Assembly (NCBI GenBank): GCA_902728285.1
Contig: CACVBU010001141.1
Location: 700,295-764,294, forward strand
From: Clytia hemisphaerica
Taxonomy: Eukaryota; Cnidaria; Hydrozoa; Leptothecata; Clytiidae
Direction: 5' to 3'
Length of the DNA: 64,000 nt
Below, piece after piece: positions 27,501 to 36,293 of this stretch (position 1 is its first letter; the number at the start of each line of letters is the position of its first letter). The notes beneath the pieces were generated by a model. It saw only the letters and a program-made list of their open reading frames with translations. It made no database searches and was not told the origin of the DNA. Position numbers and translations under genes: made by a program.

Positions 27501-30500
27501 AGGACTACATAATTACAAGGAAGAATTGACCTAATGCGTATTTTAATAGGAAAATTTAAATTTCCCTAACAAAATTATTTATTGTGTATTTCTCAAAGGA
27601 AATCCAATGCCTACCGCCACATAAAAATAATAATTAAGTATCATGAGTACCGTCATTAAAAACTACGATTGGTGTCTCTATTCAAGATGATATATTTTGT
27701 ATTTTCATAGAAAATCTATGTATGGCTTTTGCTGAATAAGAATGAAGCACTACATAATTCTTTAGAAAAATTGAAGTGATACATACTTTTATAGGAAAGT
27801 TTTATTGTCCCGTAATTTATTGCGTATTTCCCAAGGAAAATTTTAAAATGGCTGCTGTCACATGAAAAGATTGAACTAATATGTGTCTTAATTGGAAACT
27901 TAATTTGGTGTGCCTTGATCAATAATGATGTATTTCTACATTTCATTGAAAATCCAATTACAGCTGCTGCTGTATGAGAACAAAGCACTACATAATTTCT
28001 TAGAAAAATTGAACTATACATTCTTTTGTATGAAAATTCTAATGTCCCTCAACAAAATTATTCATTGCGTATTTACCAAGGAAAATCAAATGCCTGCTTT
28101 CACATTTAAAGGTTAAAATATGATATTTAGAAACATCAAATGATGTCCATTTCCAATAAGATATATTGAGTACTTACATAGAAAATCCAAGTATGACTCT
28201 TTCTGAATAAGAACAAAGGACTACATAATTACAAGGAAGAATTGAACTAATGCGTATTTTAAAGGAAAATTCAAATTTCCCTAACAAAATTATTCATTGC
28301 GTATTTCCTAAGGAAAATCAAATGCCTGCTATCACATTAAAAGATTGAAGTATCATGTGTCTTAAAAATAATTAGAAACTTCATACGATGTCTCTTTCCA
28401 AGATGATATATTTGGTACTTTGGTACTTAATACCCATGTATGACTTTTGCTGAATAAGAATGAACATTTCTACTTTTTATTGAAAATCCAATTACAGCCC
28501 TCGCTGAATGAGAACAGAGCACTACATAATTTCATAGAAAAATTAAACTATACTATACTATACTATAATTTTTGTAGGAAAATTCAAATGCCCCTCGACA
28601 AAATCATTTATTGCGTATTTACCAAGGAAAATCAAATGCCTGCTTTCACATTTAAAGGTTAAAATATCATATTTAGAAACATCAAATGATGTCCATTTCC
28701 AATAAGATATATTGAGTACTTACATAGAAAATCCAAGTATGACTCTTTCTGAATAAGAACAAAGGACTACATAATTACAAGGAAGAATTGAACTAATGCG
28801 TATTTTAAAGGAAAATTCAAATTTCCCTAACAAAATTATTCATTGCGTATTTCCTAAGGAAAATCAAATGCTTGCTATCACATTAAAAGATTGAAGTATC
28901 ATGTGTCTTAAAAATAATTAGAAACTTCATACGATGTCTCTTTCCAAGATGATATATTTGGTACTTTGGTACTTTAATACCCATGTATGACTTTTGCTGA
29001 ATAAGAATGAACATTTCTACTTTTTATTGAAAATCCAATTACAGCCCTCGCTGAATGAGAACAGAGCACTACATAATTTCATAGAAAAATTAAACTATAC
29101 TATACTATACTATAATACACAAAAAGATAGAAGTATCAAGTGTTTTAGTAGGAAACTTCAATTGGTTTCCCTACCAAAAATTATATAATTCATACTTTCC
29201 ACTGAATATCCAATGGCTGTTCTATAACAAACACTGAAGTGTTGTGTATTTTTGTTGGAAAGTTCAATCAGTCTCCCGCATTGTATTATTTCGTATTTCT
29301 CAAGGAGAATCCAATACAATAAATCCAATATAATAATTAAGTGAAAATGATGTAGTATGTCTTTTCATCAGGAGATCCAACCAACATCTGCCAAAAGGAG
29401 AAAGTCTGTATTACTAAGGGAAGATTTGATTTGATGTTATTCAATAAAAGTGGAATAGCTGTAATGAGAACAAAGCACTACATAATTTCATAGATATATT
29501 GAACTAATCTGAAATAATACGTATTTTCATAGGAAAATCCAAAGTCCCTCAACAAAATTTTTATTGTGTATTTCCCATGGAAAATCAAATGCCTGCTATT
29601 ATCACATAAATGATTGAAGCATCATGTGCCTTAATTAGAAACTTCAAATGGTGTCTCTTTCCAAGATGATATATTTGGTGTTTTCATGGAAAATCCAATG
29701 ATAGCTCTTGCTGAATAAAAACAAAGCACTGCATAATTTCATAGAAAAATTGAAGTAATAGGTACTTTCATAGGAAAGTTTAAATGTCCCTAACAAAATA
29801 ATTTATTGCGTATTTCCCAAGGAAAATTCAATGGCTGCTGTCAAAGATTGAAGTTTCATGTTTTTTAATTGGGAATTCAAATTAGTGTGCCTGGATCAAA
29901 ATGATATATTTTTACTTTTCATGGAAATCTAATGATTGTCATAACAAAGATTGAAGCACTGTGTATTCTTTACAGGAAAGTTCAATTCAAATCTATATGA
30001 AAATGTTTTGTTTCAAATTTATTCAAAGAAAATCCAATGGCTGAAATTCCTAATCCAATTTATTTTTGCGCAGAGACTGGTTCACAATACTGATTGTTGT
30101 CTGCAGGACTACCGTCTTAGTGCTGTTTTCAAGAAATTAATCCTCTGATTAAGCGAAGTATACTTCTGGAATCCAAATGGTTAAAAAGCAGACTAAGCGA
30201 GCAAAACTTCTGACTTCATATCTTTTTTGTCCTCTTTACCTATAGTTCCCATCAAAAAAATATCCAAGAAATTACAAGATGCGCAAAAATTAAAGTGTGC
30301 ACAAATATCCTATTTTATGAGATTCATGGAAATTAAAGGTGCAAAAATTAGAGGTGAGCAAAAATTAATTGAGTTAAAGTATAACAAACAAGCAACATGC
30401 TGAATGGACCTACCTAATGATTAACATCAGATGAAAATAAGAAAAAAGTGACAATAATTGTACAAAAATTCAGAATGGAAAAATAAAGCTTGTGTGTTGA

Positions 30501-33500
30501 ATAATGTAAAATGGTAAAAAGGAATTTCCCCAAATACGAAAATCACTTGAACCATTCAGGCCCAAAAAACCTTTTAAGCTGTTTTTTGCCCAAATTTGCC
30601 CAAAATAATTTTCCTTAAAAATCTGGCTTCGTCACATTTTGGGCATTGCCATTTTGCATCATTGTGCAAAAAATCTGAAAAAAATGAACGGACGAACGAA
30701 CGGACATGGGTTAATTTATAGGACCTCCACCGGGGCACCTGGAGGTAGGTCCAAAAATGAAGCACTGTCTATACTCATTGAAGAATTTAAATAGTGTCTC
30801 TCTAACAATATAATATATTTTTTATTTCTTAAGGAACTTGCAGTATTTCAATAAAGAATGAAGTATACATACTGTTTATTTCACAAGATAAGTTCAGTTG
30901 GATGTAATTTATGAAAAAAAGAAGTATCATATTTGAATTCTATATTGATTTGAATACAGAATAAATTTATTCAAATTAATTTTAATTGGTTTTTGGAAGG
31001 AGCATTTCGGGAACCTTTTTTTTCTTTATTCAAGTATAAGGGTGTACCGAAAAAAACCTGTGACAGACCACTTATGCGTAAAAAACAATCCATGTACAAG
31101 ACAAGTATCTTCTTAAATGCAACAGTAATTAAAACTTAATCATTCAAAATCACAACAATGGAACAATGAAAACAAAACACAAAAACCTATAAACTTTGAT
31201 TGACAAATTGCCTTAAGGTGGTAGTCTACTGAGAAATGGAAAAAGTCATTTTTTTACTTTTTTTGTAATAACTTTTGAAATATTTAAGATATCTCAATGA
31301 AACTTTCCACAATGGTAGTAAAACTATTAACAATGCAAAATATGAAAAAAAAATTCTAAAAATAGCACAGACGGGGGTGATACCGACCAGGGGGTTACGT
31401 ACTATAGTTTTCTCCATACAGGTTTTTAAAGACTTCTAAAACGTTTTAGCAAAAGATTTTTGGTATGGTGGTTGGTATTCATCAAAGGCAGAGGATGAGT
31501 GAAAAAAAAATTCATAATTATTTTCCAGGGGGTCTGGAACCTAAAAAACGTGGTAAATGGTACAAGAAACAACCCCTGAAAATTTCATGGAGCTAGCACT
31601 TTTCAATCCTGAGAAAAACCTGCATAGGCGTTAGCAAACCCCCGGAAACGCGTTTTGAGAAAATCAAGGAAAAAAACAAAAGTCTGCAAAAATGGGTATT
31701 ATTTTAAGCTGGAAAGCTATTTTCAAAAAATTTCTTCACTGAATACTCATCCAACCAGTCAGGTTTCAAAAGTTAAAGTAAAACATTTCACAAAAATTGA
31801 TAAAATATCCAAAAATCAACAAAAACATGTTGCGCTAAAGTCATGTATACATAGCAAAGTTTGCGGTAATCTTGTGCAATAACATCAAATTTGGGTGAAA
31901 ACAGCCACATAAGTGTGTCAAAATGTTCATTGAAAGTCCAGCATGACTCTCTGTAGGCATGAAAACTTTTTGTGTGCATATTTTTATTCACATAGACTAG
32001 ATGACAATGAGCAATGAGCTGGCTTGACCGAAGGAAGGCTGTTATGAGTGGCGGGTGTCAGATGAGAATGTGCGTCTCCAGAAGTTAGGTCAAGTTCATT
32101 ATAATGCACATTTCCATCTCTGTTACATCATGTTGTGCTTGGAAATATCTCAGTTACATTTAAATCCACTACAAAACATTATGTGAGCCACCAAAAACAC
32201 ACCGCCTATGCTCAAAACAAAATGGCGGCAACTTAAATGTTTTTCGTAGAAATCCAGCAACATAACCAATGTAAAGCAACTTTATAGCTCTGTAGGGTCT
32301 ATTCTTCATTTAAACAAATCATTTCCATCAAAGAAATTAAGTTTTGATTTAAAACTTGCCAAGAAATCTGCAGAATCATGCTTACAGCTTGCTTTTCAGC
32401 TTGTTTTGATGTGTTACACTACTGAACCTACCATCTTTAATTTTAAGGATGATGTAATGCCACGGAAAATAATATTTTGACGCTCGAAAAGGGCGTAAAA
32501 AGAGCTTTCTTTTCACATTGCTATGTTCCGACCGAGATTGAAGAAATAAGTCCTTAGCAACGGGATTTTTTCCGTTGCTAGGGCGATTTTTCAAGCACCC
32601 AGCAGGACAAAAATGCTCACTGCGACCTGAAAAATAAAGATATCTCTCTGAAATTTCCAGGAGATGTTCAGAAAGACCTAAGGATCTCAAAACACCCAAA
32701 AACCAAAATTCGACAATTTTTTCGATGATTTTCCATTTCTCAGTAGACTACCACCTTAATGAAACAGGGGAATAACCCAAAAATAATTTTCCTAAAAGTC
32801 CTTTTTAGAGAAATTTTGTGATATGCTAAAAAAATTTATTTTAATTTTGAAGATTGTGTTTACTTGAGGGAGTATTAATTGAAAATGTACCCTCAAAAGT
32901 GGAGGGGTGTTTATTCAAAATAATACAGAAACAGTGTCAAAGTTGTTTGTATCTTGAATATACAATACTTTGACAGGTGCAGGACTACATCAGGTCCCTT
33001 ACTCCAATGGCTTTCACATAGCAAAAAAAGTGTCTTTATACCAAGGAAAAATGGTATCTCTCCTAAAATCTGCCAGAATAAGATATTTTCAACTTCCCAA
33101 AGAAAATCAAGAGGCTGCCATATAACCCAGGGCTGCCATAAACCCAGGGCTAAAAATGGGTATCAGTCATCAGTCATGTCCAACTGAAAAAGCCATTTTG
33201 ACCGACTGAAAATCTTTGTGTTGGTCATGATGTCCCAATGAAAATAGAATAAAACCATTAACTTGAAATCTTTTTACGCCCCTGTCTCTTAGTCCATTCT
33301 TTTACTACCCTCTTCCTTTGTGACTTGCATCCTTCGTAACTTCAAAAAAAATTCAAAGATCACTTTTATATTGACTGGCTTTCTTCGTAAATTCCAAAGG
33401 GTGTTTCAAAGATCACTTTTATCAACTCGCTTACATTATAACTTTCAAGAGTGTTTCTAAGATCAATTTTATTGGTTCGCTTTCTTCGTGACTTTCAAGG

Positions 33501-35878
33501 GTGTGCCTAAGTTCCCTTTTTTATCAACACTCTCCCCAGAAGTTTCAACAGTGCTTCTAAGATCAATTTTTATCGACTTGCTTTCTTCCTAACTTTAAGG
33601 AGCCAATAAGGACTTATGTATTCTTCTAAATGGTGTTTATGGAAATTTTAATAAAGAGAAAACATATCCGAGGAGAAGTGACACTGCTGTTTTTTTCTAT
33701 TATGTTAACGAAATTTACCTGGATGCCCCCTAATACTTTTGCAGGTTAAGGAAATTGATAGAAAATCAATGCAAAACTTCTTTAACAATACCTACAAAGA
33801 GATGATAATTGGCAAAGATGAATCATCATTTGACTTACAATTACTGTGAGCAGGTGAAGCAGTTTGAGATACAAGTGGACTTCCCAGACCCTGATTGAAA
33901 TAAATATAAAAAATATATTCAAAATTATTTCTTTCAAGGTAACTTTCCTGTAGAAATGAAACTACCTGAATACAAAATTGCATTAAAACGAGGACAATTT
34001 TCCTTAAAAATATCAGACCTTTAAATTCAGGCTATGATATAGTGGAGTTTTTGCTGACATCAGCAATTACATCAATTTTCTGCATTTTTCAAACAACATT
34101 CCGCAATAACTTTTTTTGGCTTTCATATGGGTTGTGATGTTTTTCTAAACGAGCATGAAAAATGCTTCCCAACGGTATGTAATATGACATACTTTTGAGA
34201 AAAAAAATTCAACCTGTTCTGGTCTGTAAAATACATAAACAGGTGCCAATTTTTTGGGTCTGAGATTTAAATCCATTTTTGACCTCTAAACTACAATTGT
34301 GCAAAATCTCATGCTTGTACGCCTTTGTGCACGTGTAATTTCTACACAATTAGACCATACTAATATGGTTCTTAATGAAATCAAATTTTTAAACCAATAA
34401 TAGTAATGTTATAAAAAGTCCCTACCAAAGAGCGAACCACTTGAATATGAGCCTCCTCTATGAGATGTGATTCTTTTTCTGACAAGGGTTCCCAATTTCC
34501 TGACATGGCACCTTTGAACCAAGTCCCTCTCATTATTGGAACTGCATTCTCTAAAAATATGAAATTAGGATGAAATTACCAATGACTTTCATCGATATTT
34601 TGCATTGATTCTTTGTCACAGCAGGATAATTACTTTAATGGGATAAACTTTTGCGGGGATTAATTTTCGGATTAAATTAAGTCCCAATGGAAAGTTGGAA
34701 GGGCCTCAACTGCGAAATATTTCTAAACAAAACTATGTCAAACAAATACTTTTTGAATGGTTACTGGCATCAAAGAAGCGCATTTCAACAACCAAAATGC
34801 ATGATTTGACAGTATAAGTCACAAAATTGAGAAAATATTGCCACCCAATAGTGCCACCTGCGAAATTAAGTCCCCACAAAAGTTTATCCCATTAAATTAG
34901 TAGAGGGTGAAACCATTTTCACCAAGGCTACAGTTGAACTCTATGAAGATTAATATTGTGTGTTCAACAAACAAAACTTTTTTTTGAATATAACCATTCT
35001 TCTCTGTTTCCTCTAAAGATGATCAAATCTTTCATTTGAAAAGTGCATCACATGACTCTCCAAAGAAAAGACTATCTTCAATAATAAGCGTAAGAAAAGC
35101 TATACAATTCCTTTTCAGGAAGTAAAATATGCACACGATTCACAATTTTATCAGGACAGACCAATTTGATTACATGATTTGTAAGCTTAAAACCAATCAA
35201 CTGTATGGTCCATGATGTAATGTCAGAAGACATTGCAGTGGTGCATATCATGAATTTATAAATGTTTCTGAAATTTTTTGAGAATGCTATGTTGAGCTGA
35301 ATTAAGTGTCAAAATAAATAAAAAATCTGACCTCAAAATTGAGTAGCTTGGGCTAAATACAACAAAAAATAGCTCTTTATCAGCTTACCCTTCCAATATA
35401 TTGGTCTGCATTCTCGTCCAAGGATGTCTATTTCATAAAGTGAACCTTTTACTGTTGGGAAGCTTATTGATTCAGGATCAACATTAGACGGTATACAGAG
35501 AGGTGATTGCAACTCGTGGGGAAGACACCTAGAAAATGGGTAGAAATGGTTTTGGTTATCCAACTATTTTGTATGAGCAGAAAAAACTATTAGTCAAAAG
35601 GAAGTGCCAAAGCAAAAGAAGGCTTTTAAATGAAAAACAATTTTATCCATTTAAGGAAATTACCTAAAAACATCTTCTATTTTCAAAGAGTCAGCGCCAT
35701 TGAATGGTATCCATTTCTTGTCTTCTTGGAAAAACCACCGTACTTTTGATGCAGGTAGTGCTTTCAAATGTTCTAGATGGTGTTTGACTGATAATGGTGG
35801 TGTTTCAGGTTGGTAGTTTAGATTTGGAGCAGGAGGCCTTTTAGGAGGTGTCTGCTGTCCAGACGTGTTCTCAGCCAT
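3543..35878 (-). CDS. DDHD1: DDHD1-like phosphatidic-acid-preferring phospholipase A1, 13 exons
   Basis: This family removes the sn-1 acyl chain from phosphatidic acid or phosphatidylinositol, giving lysophospholipids; the proteins are cytosolic or membrane-associated. Exons (minus strand): 35664-35878, 35389-35528, 34426-34550, 33839-33890, 20256-20369, 17738-17879, 17249-17361, 16607-16713, 15157-15371, 14429-14639, 13863-14009, 4077-4332, 3543-3736. All junctions are AG/GT and phases match, giving 676 aa. A WWE-like N-terminal domain spans about 44-150 (KVRWFFQEDKKWIPF, then RRGTWF-like MRGTWF). HGMG lies at 245-248 and lipase motif AHSLGS with Ser372. DDHD signatures are GSPLGVFL (about 486), DPTDPVAYRLEPL (from 522), RLDYVLE (617) and SHQAYW (635). 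AHSLG replaces the usual GHSLG. The donor of exon 12 (AAAG|GTTTGG at 4076) is non-consensus and the least certain junction; it was chosen for phase and fit. Introns 4 (13.5 kb) and 11 (9.5 kb) contain antisense GPCR genes. Family assignment is from memory of motifs. Confidence 0.9.
4808..5067 (+). pseudogene. Possible class C GPCR relic (TM6-TM7 end)
   Basis: An open frame after a possible acceptor (CATTTAG at 4801-4807) reads a hydrophobic stretch FMVTFIIVPF, a loop, then ITLLVNTVVIMLLLYGQKAY and RIFFHLGQNTQ, then TAA at 5065. The order 'GxKxYxIxF....NT' just after the last membrane helix resembles the class C GPCR end (mGluR-type FxPKxYIIxFxPExNT). AATAAA motifs follow near 5112 and 5152. 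I found no upstream exons for the other five helices, so it is probably a decayed fragment or an isolated terminal exon. It lies in DDHD1 intron 11 on the opposite strand. Chance resemblance is possible. Confidence 0.3.
5178..5276. repeat. Near-perfect hairpin, about 48-bp arms, 2-bp loop
   Basis: The left arm ends TTTTTTGGAAAG (5226) and the right arm begins CTTTCCAAAAAT (5229). Both arms carry AACGGAGACCTGTT or its complement and differ by about three positions. A related single arm (CTTTCCAAAAATGTATAACA) occurs near 5393. It lies in DDHD1 intron 11. Confidence 0.85.
5846..6660. repeat. Tandem duplication of about 340 bp units
   Basis: Two diverged copies, about 5846-6180 and 6303-6660, share GAACATTGATGTATGCTTAT, CAAAAATCTGCTTG, AGCCGTTTTT and CTCCGTCACATTCGAGGG in the same order, offset about 455 bp. 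The right copy runs into a GAACGAACGGAC-type microsatellite (6655-6690). The same CGTCACATT/GAACGGAC module recurs at 30.6 kb, so this is a dispersed element family. The open frames here follow the repeat and are not genes. Confidence 0.7.
8182..9740 (-). mobile_element. 5'-truncated, frameshifted LINE reverse transcriptase
   Basis: On the minus strand from about 9740 down, translation gives typical non-LTR RT blocks in order: KIGKVTPIPK (about 9530), FRPVTVLP, SGFRKRHS, FLDYSKAFATVDY (about 9255), FGVPQGSILG (about 9090), YADDTT catalytic box (about 9000), LLGVQFDENLNW, and the C-terminal block LGWLPMQQRVEF (about 8450). The frame changes near 9150-9100, 8700 and 8520, so it is inactive. The endonuclease part is missing. 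It differs from the CR1-like element at 41-44 kb, ends near 8180, and lies in DDHD1 intron 11 in the same orientation as the host gene. Confidence 0.85.
10182..11279 (+). CDS. Intronless class A-like GPCR with very short N-terminus
   Basis: A seven-helix receptor of 365 aa, presumably a plasma-membrane G-protein-coupled receptor with unknown ligand. Helices: TM1 about 6-30 (GTTGNVV), TM2 41-66 (LSLAIADLL), TM3 77-103 ending AERL instead of DRY, TM4 121-140, TM5 144-168, TM6 211-235 (FGSIP instead of CWxP), TM7 244-267 with NPLLY at 261-265. The usual Cys pair at the top of TM3 and in loop 2 is not seen. The start chosen is the only ATG before TM1; an open frame extends to 10113 without ATG. 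The long tail carries an imperfect motif such as EVIPLQNT and KIMSIKNT. Reading ends just after a 7-A run (11266-11272); the next frame continues the tail (see 11281-11472). The gene sits antisense in DDHD1 intron 11. Confidence 0.85.
   Translation: MEPVKILCMVYFICCAVGTTGNVVTIYCIVKEMSFTPIIMVADQFLLSLAIADLLVSLVGQPTTAVYMIVNADGYLKIFRFVIGTLSGFSLSSLCLVTAERLVKIIIPNKHRSWFREERIKPIVAFSWLIQILIQTTSFYSSHIFLSFTVINSLGTLVCLVASYVIIFRQHRKSRKDLLHFLDKRDKEDVNQPSTSNNYAIQKIRGEKKLLKRVLLLLTVHFLIFGSIPVLTLKSMKETIEYATLNDLIVALVFSLNSTANPLLYVIRDKKFRRRAPQLFKKSPEINKARNGSEKKRCTSNEVIPLQNTPNDTPNNYANNVKPKISRIVLPLPKRTSNDNTINIEEKRSPNKIMSIKNTPKEKNC
11281..11472 (+). pseudogene. Frame-shifted continuation of the GPCR cytoplasmic tail
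   Basis: Immediately after the GPCR stop, the +1 frame stays open to 11472 and carries the same tail motif: KIVPIQNTSTDNT and KVFPLQT, matching EVIPLQNTPNDT and KIMSIKNT in the receptor tail. Dropping one A from the run at 11266-11272 would join the two frames without another stop. This implies a recent indel, an allele, or a sequencing error, with an ancestral tail about 64 residues longer. Confidence 0.65.
11480..13860. other. Gene-free part of DDHD1 intron 11
   Basis: No coding region is recognised. The interval has AT-rich unique-looking sequence, a GGGAGGGAGGGAG run near 12930-12942 and a stretch near 13060-13130 with repeated GGGTCC/GGGTCT motifs that may be an old MITE. No terminal repeats could be fixed. 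Confidence 0.35.
18722..19610. mobile_element. 885-bp non-autonomous DNA transposon (CAGTCGCAGG ends)
   Basis: Positions 18724-19608 begin CAGTCGCAGGGTACTAACC and end with its exact complement (19590-19608). The element is flanked by TA on both sides (18722-18723, 19609-19610). Further inward both ends carry GTACTA/TAGTAC and GGTGGT motifs. No transposase frame is seen. It lies in DDHD1 intron 5. A TA duplication would fit Tc1/mariner or ISL2EU-like elements, but two bases are weak evidence. Confidence 0.75.
20590..20600 (+). promoter_or_regulatory. TATA-like sequence upstream of the class C GPCR
   Basis: AAATATATAAG lies about 500 bp before the receptor ATG at 21098. A pyrimidine-rich TTTCATATTTAG at 21081-21092 just before the ATG could be a 3' splice site, so a non-coding first exon in between is plausible. 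Position and motif only. Confidence 0.25.
21098..23746 (+). CDS. Intronless class C GPCR, mGluR-like
   Basis: An 882-aa receptor with all parts of a class C GPCR, expected at the plasma membrane sensing an amino-acid-like ligand. In order: signal peptide 1-24; venus-flytrap domain about 50-480; cysteine-rich NCD3G domain 489-543 with nine Cys; seven helices about 556-800; class C end motif CPKMWIILFRPQLNT at 796-810; tail of about 72 residues. In the flytrap, GPASSTMT (132-139), ISYSATS (154-160), PPDNFQA (177-183) and DNEYG (204-208) line up with mGluR ligand-contact regions (Ser165, Ser186/Thr188, Asp208, Tyr236 of mGluR1). The position near mGluR1 Asp318 reads GES, so ligand identity is open. 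The ATG was chosen because the signal peptide follows it; the frame extends upstream to 20987. It is nested antisense in DDHD1 intron 4. AATAAA at 23904-23909. Confidence 0.92.
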   Translation: MKINRLTKLLVGLVSSLVGFGETQHLCRPKDLPYLYQQITTPYIEDVSRPMYRLLAFAPAKVTSSYNRSGFVWIEVMKYAFKKLLEALHREGINLNLQLKIYDSCDQIDIATLELLEILLGQKDDNVIGIIGPASSTMTDHFLKFLSFEIYPIISYSATSVRFKNRDQYPGFLRTIPPDNFQARLIVDIVEKYKWSYISIVAEDNEYGRMGLSELKKLFTDHNSTCIAVELIFKRNDTANIQGAIDSIAADKQAKVVIIWASGPATINFLKEAERRRIHEKTFILGESTNVSPRILKDFSPDLIQGVLSIVPYSGIYKDFEMEFGKMKYKKYNHENLWLKFFFEKYTDQRKLNSSKISDYWKLLPQTKNGNVFNEVAAYIQSIKDFILKSGKCTTNDTSKCLQYIVQNREAFCVDYLKRVVFTNLIGEKARFNIDGDINDSQYHVASVQQNNENLTWVTVANWNTKDGLVLTKNFEWSGDQKETPISNCGTDCRPGFTYQSRTRHCCWNCIPCTGNKFKPNIGNEKCRECPKKTYVNKDHTGCKPLTRIMIEFDSTAGRVIVLFASLNISLAVIIMAVFISFRKTPVVLSSQITISFIQLTFLMALNIPTFLIFGQISNEKCITSGIFMPLCFVMAITPTLIKTQRLVKVFNSKTPQSLKHDNKNDFLKLTSLAAVQGIIVVLFIIFKGTDLKSRIVNLKNFEESYSCDVRVLIYIEIALAFLIFITVSIASFKAREIPTNYNETRVIAYGTFLCTVIIISLIFLSKSIRNDINRTVGITFTFLLLDFVLLAFMYCPKMWIILFRPQLNTHQHFASQRIKSLGKQFEMILQRQHGDNDSATSTPICVCRAGKINYIDIKCEASPITGGKRDSHCGISIDSTT
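23910..25130. other. AT-rich intronic stretch, no gene seen
   Basis: Between the class C GPCR 3' end and the tandem array I see no coding signal. From about 24720 short pieces resembling the array motif (GAAAATT...) begin, suggesting decayed edge copies. Confidence 0.35.
25774..26051. mobile_element. 272-bp MITE with TTA target duplication
   Basis: Positions 25777-26048 begin GGCGGTCATCGAAAAATTG and end with the complement (TTTTTTCGATGACCGCC). TTA lies on both sides (25774-25776, 26049-26051). The interior is CG-richer than its surroundings and contains an internal repeat of CATCGAAAAATTGTT near 25923. It has interrupted the tandem array. Confidence 0.75.
28072..29115. repeat. Recent tandem duplication inside the array (546-bp offset)
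   Basis: Positions about 28072-28569 and 28618-29115 are almost identical (differences such as TGATATTTAG/TCATATTTAG, and one T near the GGTACTTT doublet). Both copies end in a TATAC-type microsatellite (ACTATACTATACTATAC). Copies outside this pair are much more diverged, so this is a young event. Confidence 0.9.
30555..30765. repeat. Dispersed repeat copy related to 5.8-6.7 kb
   Basis: Shares GCCCAAATTTGCC, CGTCACATT, TGCAAAAAATCTGAAAAAA, GAACGGAC and GGTTAATTTAT in the same order with the 6.5-6.7 kb unit. It then runs into ACCTCCACCGGGGCACCTGG. It is inserted at the right edge of the intronic tandem array. Confidence 0.65.
31213..32759. mobile_element. 1.54-kb non-autonomous transposon with TTAA target
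   Basis: Positions 31217-32755 begin GGTGGTAGTCTACTGAGAAA and end with the exact complement (32727-32755 region). The element is flanked by TTAA at 31213-31216 and 32756-32759. TTAA targets are typical of piggyBac and Kolobok elements; the GG start is closer to Kolobok. No transposase frame is seen; the longest open frame (minus 32382-32699) has no recognisable domain. Confidence 0.85.
33330..33600. repeat. About 50-bp tandem repeat, five degenerate copies
   Basis: The motif TTCAAGGGTGTTTCTAAGATC plus a TTTTAT.GACT.GCTTTCTTCGT part recurs with AAGAT/AAGTT anchors near 33356, 33408, 33459, 33509 and 33559 (steps 50-52 bp). It lies in DDHD1 intron 4, about 240 bp from exon 4. No coding signal. 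Confidence 0.75.
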
Positions 35879-36247
35879 TTATGCAGCACACATCAACATC
35901 AGTGAATTTCATTTAATTTCATTTTTCTTGAAAGGTATATTTCATAGGTTACATAAAATAAAATATGAAAAAATTTATTGTAATCTCATTGCAACTTCAA
36001 AGATAATTTCAGTTTGAACAGCTTGTAATCTTAAAAATCCAAAAAAACTTTGTGATTTTGAAAGCAGACCCAATATCGTAATAATTCATAGAAGGAACTT
36101 CACAACATTAAAATAATCAATGACTGTAGAGTTTCATTGATAACTTTTTACTTATCCAAACTATAACAAAAGATTAAACAAGAAGAAATTGGGATTATGA
36201 ATTTTAAGTAATATGTCATAAATTATGTTTGTGTTGGTGTTTATCAT

Positions 36248-36253
36248 TTTATT
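36248..36253 (-). terminator. Polyadenylation signal of ATP5PB
   Basis: AATAAA on the minus strand, about 40 bp after the ATP5PB stop codon at 36294. Spacing and motif fit a short 3' UTR. Confidence 0.6.
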
Positions 36254-36293
36254 CCTTCAAAAATTACAGAGTTTGAACATAATTTAACAGTTT

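Larger units (their letters stand above)
25140..30165. repeat. Degenerate higher-order tandem array, 240-250 bp period
   Basis: A short motif, roughly TATTTCCAAGGAAAATCCAA, recurs every 50-75 bp. Between 27.0 and 29.8 kb a longer unit repeats: the anchor AAAGCACTACATAATT (or close variants) occurs near 27251, 27497, 27740, 27980, 28208, 28514, 28755, 29060, 29470 and 29721, so steps are mostly 228-251 bp. Sub-blocks keep a fixed order (GGCTGCTGTCACAT..., TTGGAAACTTCAA..., AAGATGATATATTT..., CTGAATAAGAACAAAG). Related blocks reappear at 30.75-30.96 and 33.0-33.13 kb beyond inserted transposons, so the original array reached about 33.1 kb. All lies in DDHD1 intron 4. No coding potential. Confidence 0.85.

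Noticed and set aside
27925-29188. Several similar short frames in the array (FYFLLKIQLQPSLNENRA type)
   Set aside because: They repeat because the DNA is tandemly duplicated; they are short, AT-driven and lack start or splice context.
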